DNA of 64,000 nucleotides from Parasponia andersonii. Lineage: Eukaryota; Streptophyta; Magnoliopsida; Rosales; Cannabaceae. Below the pieces are notes generated by a model that had not been told where the DNA came from, searched no databases, and saw only the letters and a program-made list of their open reading frames with translations. Location of the stretch: contig JXTB01000122.1 in assembly GCA_002914805.1 (NCBI GenBank), positions 573,439 through 637,438 of the forward strand. Direction: 5' to 3'. Positions 58,040-64,000 of the stretch are shown here, in pieces. The position numbers and the translations under genes are program-made. The stretch's first letter is position 1, and the number at the start of each line of letters is the position of its first letter.

Positions 58040-59400
58040 ATCACAATACAACTTCTAATTGAAAATTAAACAAATAAGGGTACTTCTTGTACATCTTCGT
58101 CTCGAGTTCCCAAGTAGCCTCGTCTTCTTTGTGATATTCCCAAAGCACCTTGACTAGTGGTATCTCTCTATTGCGAAGCACCTTCAACTCTCTAGTCAAC
58201 AAGCAGACATGTTGCTCTACATAGGACACATCTTCTTGGATCAGTACATAAACGTACTGGATAATATGAGATGGGTCCGATGTGTACTTCTTCAACATCG
58301 ACACGTGAAACACATTATGCACGTGACCCAACTGTGTAGGCAGGTTCAAGCGATATGCCACTAGTCTAATTCTCTCAGTGATCTCAAAGGGACCAATATA
58401 CCTTGGAGCAAGCTTACCCTTAACCCCAAATCTTGTCACATCTCGCCTTGGAGTCACTTTCAAGAATACGGAATCACTAGTATCGAACTCTACCTCACGC
58501 CTTTTCAGGTCAGCATAACTCTTCTGGCGACTCTGAATCTCTTTGAGTCTCTCTTGGATACCCTTGATCTTCCTAGTAGTCTCCTCAATCAGTTCAGGTC
58601 CGAGAGTAACATGCACTTCTGGTTCTACCCAACACAAAGGCGATCTACATGACCTCCCATACAGCACTTTATATGGAGCCACACCCACACTGGTCTGGTA
58701 ACTGTTATTGTAAGCAAATTCCACTAAAGGAAGATGGTCATCCCAGTTCCCACCAAAGTCCAGTATGCAACAACGTAGCATGTCCTCAAGAATCTGAATG
58801 GTCCTTTCAGACTGACCATCTGTCTCAGGATGGTGAGCTGTACTGATATCCAACTGCGTACCAAACGCTTTCTGCAAGGCTCTCCAAAACTTAGAAGTGA
58901 ACCTTGGATCTCTGTTAGATACTATGCTTGAAGGCACACTATGCAAACGTATGATATTCTCCACATACAGTCTACTGAGCTTAGTAAGTGAGTAGTCCAT
59001 CCAGATCGGTATAAAGTGAGCACTCTTCATCAACCGATCGACTATCACTCAAACTGCGTCATTCTTCCTCAAGGTCTTCAGCAAATGGGTCACAAAGTCC
59101 ATCGTGATCTTGTCCCACCTCCATTCCGGAATTGGCAACGGTTGAAGTAATCCAACTGGTCTCTGGTGTTCAACTTTGACTTGTTGACAAGTCAAACACT
59201 TAGCCACAAAGGTAGCTACATCCTTCTTTATCCCTTTCCACCAATACTGCAGCTTCAAGTCCCGGTACATCTTGGTACTACCAGGATGTACTGCAAACCT
59301 TGATTTGTGAGCCTCTGTTAGAATGGTTCCTTGAAGATTAGGGTCATCAGCTACAACCAACTTCCCACTGAAAAGCAAAAACCTTTCTCTGTTAGTGCTC
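58040..59400 (-). mobile_element. Integrase and chromodomain-like tail of Ty3 element 2
   Basis: The minus-strand translation shows [78 protein letters not shown] and EATWELE. This part is close to its element 1 counterpart and less damaged. Confidence 0.88.
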
Positions 59401-59579
59401 AAACCATCTAACTGTTCACCATTCTAAAGCCGGTTCCAGAATATCCTCAACTCCCTGTCTTACCACAGACTCTGCTAGACAGCCTGGAGAAGAGATAGTG
59501 AAATCACAATGTTACTCAGGCAAGCAATCCCTTCATTCTCGAAGTACTACAAGTTGTAATCACCAATCGCAACTGAGTT

Positions 59580-61330
59580 CTTCTAGTCTTCAACCACTAG
59601 TGCAGCTAGTGCACCATGAGGCTTCCTACTCAGTGCATCAGCTACAACATTGGCCTTACCCGGATGATACTGGAGGTCGAAGTTATAATCCTCCATATAC
59701 TCAACCCATCTTCGCTGTCTCAAGTTCAAATCCTTCTGGGTAAAGAGATACTTCAAACTCTTATGATTAGAGAATATGTCAAACTTCACACTATAAAAGT
59801 AACATCGCCAAATCTTCAAAGCAAAGATCACTGCTGCAAGTTCTAGATCATGGGTGGGATAGTTCTTTTCATGTGGCTTCAACTGACGAGAAGCATAAGC
59901 CATAACTCGACCATTCTGCATCAAGACGCATCCCAAACCCGTCTTTGAAACATCGGTATACACCACATAAGGCTTGTTACTATCAGGAACAGTAAGAACT
60001 AGTGCGGTGGTTAAACTCTGCTTTAACCTGACAAAAGCTTCTTCACTTTCGTGATCCCAAACAAACTTGACGTCCTTCCTGGTCAACTTCATCAAAGGCA
60101 AAGTAATTCTCGAGAAATCTTGCACAAAACGACGGTAGTAGCCTACTAATCTAAGGAAACTACGTACCTCCGTCACATTTCTCAGTCTTTCCCACTCCAG
60201 AATAGCTTCGATCTTAGTGGGATCGACTAAAATACCTCTGTGAGAAATCACATGGCCCAAGAACTTCACTTCTGACATCCAAAAGTCACACTTCGATTTC
60301 TTGGCATACAACTGATGATTTCTCAAGGTCATAAGTACTATCTCCAGGTGTTTGGCATGCTCTTCTCGAGTCTTGGAATACACCAGGATGTCATCGATGA
60401 ACACAACCACAAAACGATCCAAAAACGGCCTAAAAACCCGATTCATAAGATCCATAAATGCTGCGAGAGCATTCGTCAAACCAAATGGCATCACCAGAAA
60501 CTCAAAATGACTATATCGAGTTCTGAATGCTATCTTAGGTATATCATCCTCTTTTATCTTCAACTATGATAACCGGATCTCAAATCGATCTTAGAGAAGA
60601 ACCTTGAACCACCAAGTTGATCAAACAACTCATCTATCCTTGGCAAGGGATACTTATTCTTCACCGTCAACTGACTCAACTTCCTGTAATCCACACAAAG
60701 TCTCAACGAACCATCAGCTTTCTTCGCAAACAAAACAGGAGCACCCCAAAGAGAAGTCTACTACGAATAAAGCCCCTGGAAAGCAGATCATCCAACTGTT
60801 CTCTTAATTATTCCATCTCAGCAGGCGCCATGCGATAGGCTGGAATAGAAACTAGCTGAGCTCCAGGAACTAGTTCAATACAGAACTCGATCTCCCTATC
60901 TGGTGGTAACCCTGGTAAGTCTTCAGGAAACACCTCCAAAAACTCACACACCACCGGAATCCATAGGTCTTGATCGTCTGTCCTCACCTTGCCATCCATG
61001 GTAAACAAGTTCCCATAACACTCAAGTTTCTTTCTTCCACCCAAGCACGCTTTCAGAATAAGACTAGGCTTCAATGGACTCATCCCAGCCTGATAGATAA
61101 TAGGATGTCCATCACTAGGAAAAAGAGTCACCCACTTCTTATGACAGTCTACAACGGCTCGATACTTCGACAACCAATCCATACCGAGTATCACGTCATA
61201 CTCTCCCATCGGCAACACAATCAAATCAGCAAGAAGCTTCCTATCACTTACCATAACCCGACAAGACTTACACACACTAGACACATCGGCTACTCCTCCC
61301 AAAAGTGTACCCAACGTCAATACATAATCC
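59580..61330 (-). mobile_element. Reverse transcriptase, RNase H and protease-linker region of Ty3 element 2
   Basis: Reading leftward: [14 protein letters not shown] near 61170, [16 protein letters not shown] near 60890 and AYRMAPAEME near 60830 come first. Then [15 protein letters not shown] near 60470, the catalytic [11 protein letters not shown] near 60390, the RNase H block [13 protein letters not shown] near 59950 and [15 protein letters not shown] near 59640. Confidence 0.88.
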
Positions 61331-61379
61331 AAATCAGAAAATTACAACCCCAATAGTTGATCAAATAATAAGGATATGA

Positions 61380-62680
61380 ATGAATAAGATGCACCAGTAT
61401 CAAACAAAACATGTGCCCAAGATTATGAAAGAAGGATCATACCATCAACAACACCTCGACCGGTGCGATCTTGACTGTCGTCTGCCCTAGTAAAAGCATA
61501 GGCTTGGCTAGTTAACTTTCCTTTCCCTTTGTTGCCTCTTCCCTGGTCAGGACGGCTACTGCTGGATCCTGGACCACTACTGCCAAAATCACGCCCACCC
61601 TGACTCCCTGATGCCTGAGGAGTCTGAAAGTTCTGAGTAAAACTCTGAGGGCGGTACTGATGCTGATAAGGCTGAGGGGAAGTAAAAGCCTGCGAAGTAC
61701 CCTGTGACTATTGCAGTCTTGCTTGAGTGTTCTGATAAGAAACAGAACCGGACTGGCTCCTCTGCGGTCCTCCCTGAGAAAGAGGAGATTTCTGCAGACG
61801 GTTGGGACACTCATTCTTCCGATGACTCAGCTGACAACAAACAAAACATTCTCTATACGGACTGCCGTTGCCACCCCCAGAAGAACCACTGCTGTTCGAG
61901 CTCCCACTGCTCGAAGTATCCTAGGCTGACCACTGCCCCTGGTTCCTTCTGGTGGCTTTCCTGTCATTACCTCTCCGCTGGTTCCTCCTGGAATCCAAAC
62001 TTTCTTCGATAGCCTCTACCTGCTAGGCAACCATTGTAATCTCAGGAAGAGTATGGAAAGTCAGGGTACCAATCCTGTTGAAAATGTTCTGATTCAGACG
62101 ATTCCTAAACTTGGCAACTCGGTACTTCTCACTCGTATCCAGTCCAAGAGCAACACTTACCAACTCAGTGAACTCTATCAGGTACTCATTCACTGTTCTG
62201 TTACCTTGGGTCAACATCTCAAATCGGTTCACAACTTTATCCTGTTGATCCTCATTGGCATACTGGGCCTTGAAAATCCATTCAAAGTCTTCCCAAGTCA
62301 AGCCCACTACATCTTGCATCCGTTCCACTGCTTCCCACCAACGAATGGCACTCCCCGTCAAATGGGTAATAGCAAACACAACCCAAAACTCAACTGGAGT
62401 ACCAAGGGCTCGAAAGTGCCTCTCCATCTCACGCAATCAAGTAATTGCCGTGAGAGTTTATGGTCTACCATCAAACTACCCTGGTTGGAGATGCATAAAC
62501 CGTTGGAGATGATCAGCCTGATCCAACTAACATTCCCTCGGAGCTGGAGGCTGATAGTCTGGATTGCTCATCTGGATGAATGCCTGCTGCATTGCCTCGA
62601 TCAGATGAGTGAAATCCGGACGAGGAGGTTCGGCACCCGGCTAGTGCCTCGGAACTCTTCTAGGAGCCATCCTTACAAGT
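61380..62680 (-). mobile_element. Gag and protease-start region of Ty3 element 2
   Basis: Gag signatures REMERHFRALGTPVEFW, IRWWEAVERMQDVVGL and FKAQYANEDQQDKVVNRFE lie between 62250 and 62436, followed leftward by a Gly/Ser-rich tail and zinc-knuckle remnants, then the aspartic protease neighbourhood near 61380-61450. It is decayed. Confidence 0.82.
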
Positions 62681-62785
62681 CTGAAACAATATGTCAAACT
62701 ATTAATGCAATAATGATGAATGCTTGTCATAAAAATCAACATCAATCTAGTTTAATGGTGATATGTCCGAGCTGTTAAACTCAAA

Positions 62786-62796
62786 GCTCTGATACC
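62786..62796 (-). other. Primer-binding site of Ty3 element 2 (tRNA-iMet)
   Basis: The plus strand GCTCTGATACC is GGTATCAGAGC on the element's strand, 9 bases inside the 5' LTR. It matches initiator tRNA-Met. Confidence 0.85.
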
Positions 62797-62805
62797 GAAA
62801 ATTTC

Positions 62806-64000
62806 TGTCACGACCCAAAACCCGGGCCAGTGGCAGAAGGGGAATTTCACAAAGGTGGGAAATTCTTTGATTTATTTGAAAAGTATCAAAAGTTCTAGTT
62901 TTTATAAAAACGGTCTATTTAATTAAAATAATCAGAATTTCATCCCGTGAGCCACTCCCATAGTTCGTATACACCATTAAACATAGGTTGAATAATTATT
63001 AAAAATCACGAAATCAAATATTTTACCAAGCATCATCATCATCTACCAAAAAGTCAAATACTAGAATGGCATACATAAGTTCGCAGACAAAATGGAAAGC
63101 AATAATCTTGGTTCAATGCTAATACAAAACCCAAATAGTCCAAAGACTACGACAACAAACTGCTAGCATTACTAAGAGACGAACTGCAGTCTAGATGACC
63201 TCTTATTCCTCTTGATCACCAAGATTGCACTGAACACCACCTGAGGAGGAAGGTAGGGAGGGTGAGCATAAAATGCCCAGTAGAAAAAATAATTACCTCG
63301 ATCGAAAACATTTTAGTGATAGAGAATTCCTGCATGGTTAGTTTAGTCCAAAACATACATATATATAATCTAAACTGGAAATCCATATATATATATATAA
63401 ATATATATATATAAGCAGTGTAATCAAAACCATTTAATTCATATGCACATGACACAAATCAACACATACCCATGAGCTCTCATCCTCTCATCTGTGGAAA
63501 CCAAGGTGATGGTACTAAGTATACCTAACAGCCTGCCTAATACCTAAGCCCATACACGGAGGGGACACTCGTGTGTCGCCTACCGAACCTAGAGGGGCAA
63601 CCGAATTGCCTACACCTGCCAAATGGAGAGATAATCAGAAGTAACAAAATCCAGCACGAGTTTACAGACTCTCACTGATGGTGGGGCACACAGCGCCATA
63701 CTGTATCCCACGATGCTAACACGATGCTCATGTATAATCCTATGACACGTGCAATACAGAACTGAAGTATGAAAATAATCGTACTCTGGTTTTTCGGTAA
63801 AATCAGTATACTATGTTTTTATAGAAAAATGGGCAGCATAACAGCCTTATTTTTAATATACCCAAAATAACCTGCACTCAAAAAATTCCCAGAGTAATAC
63901 AGTATATATCTCATACAACCAATTCCCATCACAGATATTTAAATAGTCTAAAAATCATGTTTATTCTTATGTGTTGCAGAAAGTAAGTTTTATACGAAAA
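62806..64000 (-). repeat. 5' LTR of Ty3 element 2 (cut by window end)
   Basis: It begins TGTCACGACCC on the plus strand and tracks 55913-57110 with about 6% differences. The outer end and target duplication lie beyond the window. Confidence 0.9.

Larger units (their letters stand above)
55913..64000 (-). mobile_element. Ty3/gypsy LTR retrotransposon, chromovirus (Tekay/Del-like), element 2, broken, runs off right edge
   Basis: A minus-strand relative of element 1 with the 3' LTR on the left (55913-57982), gag-pol between, and the 5' LTR from 62806 past the window end. Domain order, primer type and chromodomain-like tail agree with element 1 and the proteins are close, but the start of the LTR differs (TGTAAAAACTCAG), so it is a separate subfamily. 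It has about seven breaks in the coding part and is in better shape than element 1. The LTR parts visible on both sides differ at about 6% over 300 bases by eye, suggesting two to three million years. The outer target duplication cannot be checked because the right end is missing. Confidence 0.92.

Overview
The window is plant nuclear DNA from a eudicot, probably a rosid, though the species cannot be fixed from the sequence. The evidence is AT-rich intergenic DNA, spliced genes with short GT-AG introns, plant LTR retrotransposons primed by initiator-methionine tRNA, a plastid ribosomal protein gene, a plant CLC transporter and a plant LRR receptor-like protein.

Layout. 1-17216 is a nest of mobile elements: an old minus-strand Ty1/copia relic of the Sirevirus (SIRE/Maximus) type runs off the left edge. 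A 9.3-kb Ty3/gypsy chromovirus (Tekay/Del-like) sits inside it with a perfect 5-bp target duplication, and an unidentified 1.5-kb insert interrupts its left LTR. 17217-28158 is AT-rich spacer carrying a family of about 240-bp inverted-repeat elements embedded in TA microsatellites, plus one larger MITE. 28159-30970 holds two convergent genes: plastid ribosomal protein S21 (GHS1-like, plus) and a GT77-type nucleotide-diphospho-sugar transferase (minus). 31.8-35.2 kb is a stack of local direct duplications, probably including one assembly artefact, ending at a tRNA-His(GUG) gene. An assembly gap lies at 35912-36005, followed by more AT-rich spacer with short tandem duplications. A compact island rich in cis-element motifs lies at 40.2-40.85 kb. 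42026-49550 holds two more convergent genes: a CLC-a/b-type vacuolar nitrate/proton exchanger (plus) and a 15-exon TrmA/RumA-like RNA methyltransferase (minus). 51426-54446 is a single-exon LRR receptor-like protein of the EIX type. 55913 to the right edge is a second, related Ty3/gypsy element on the minus strand.

How the genes relate. They are not an operon. GHS1, CLC-b and an RNA methyltransferase are, as I recall, near neighbours on Arabidopsis chromosome 3 (AT3G27160, AT3G27170, AT3G27180), so the host genes look like an ancestral syntenic block swollen by repeats. All exon coordinates were read by hand from splice sites and reading-frame continuity; for the four spliced genes the exon lengths sum to an exact multiple of three. 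I did not find a clearly novel multi-gene system. The best candidates for something undescribed are the TA-embedded inverted-repeat family and the motif-dense island at 40.2-40.85 kb.
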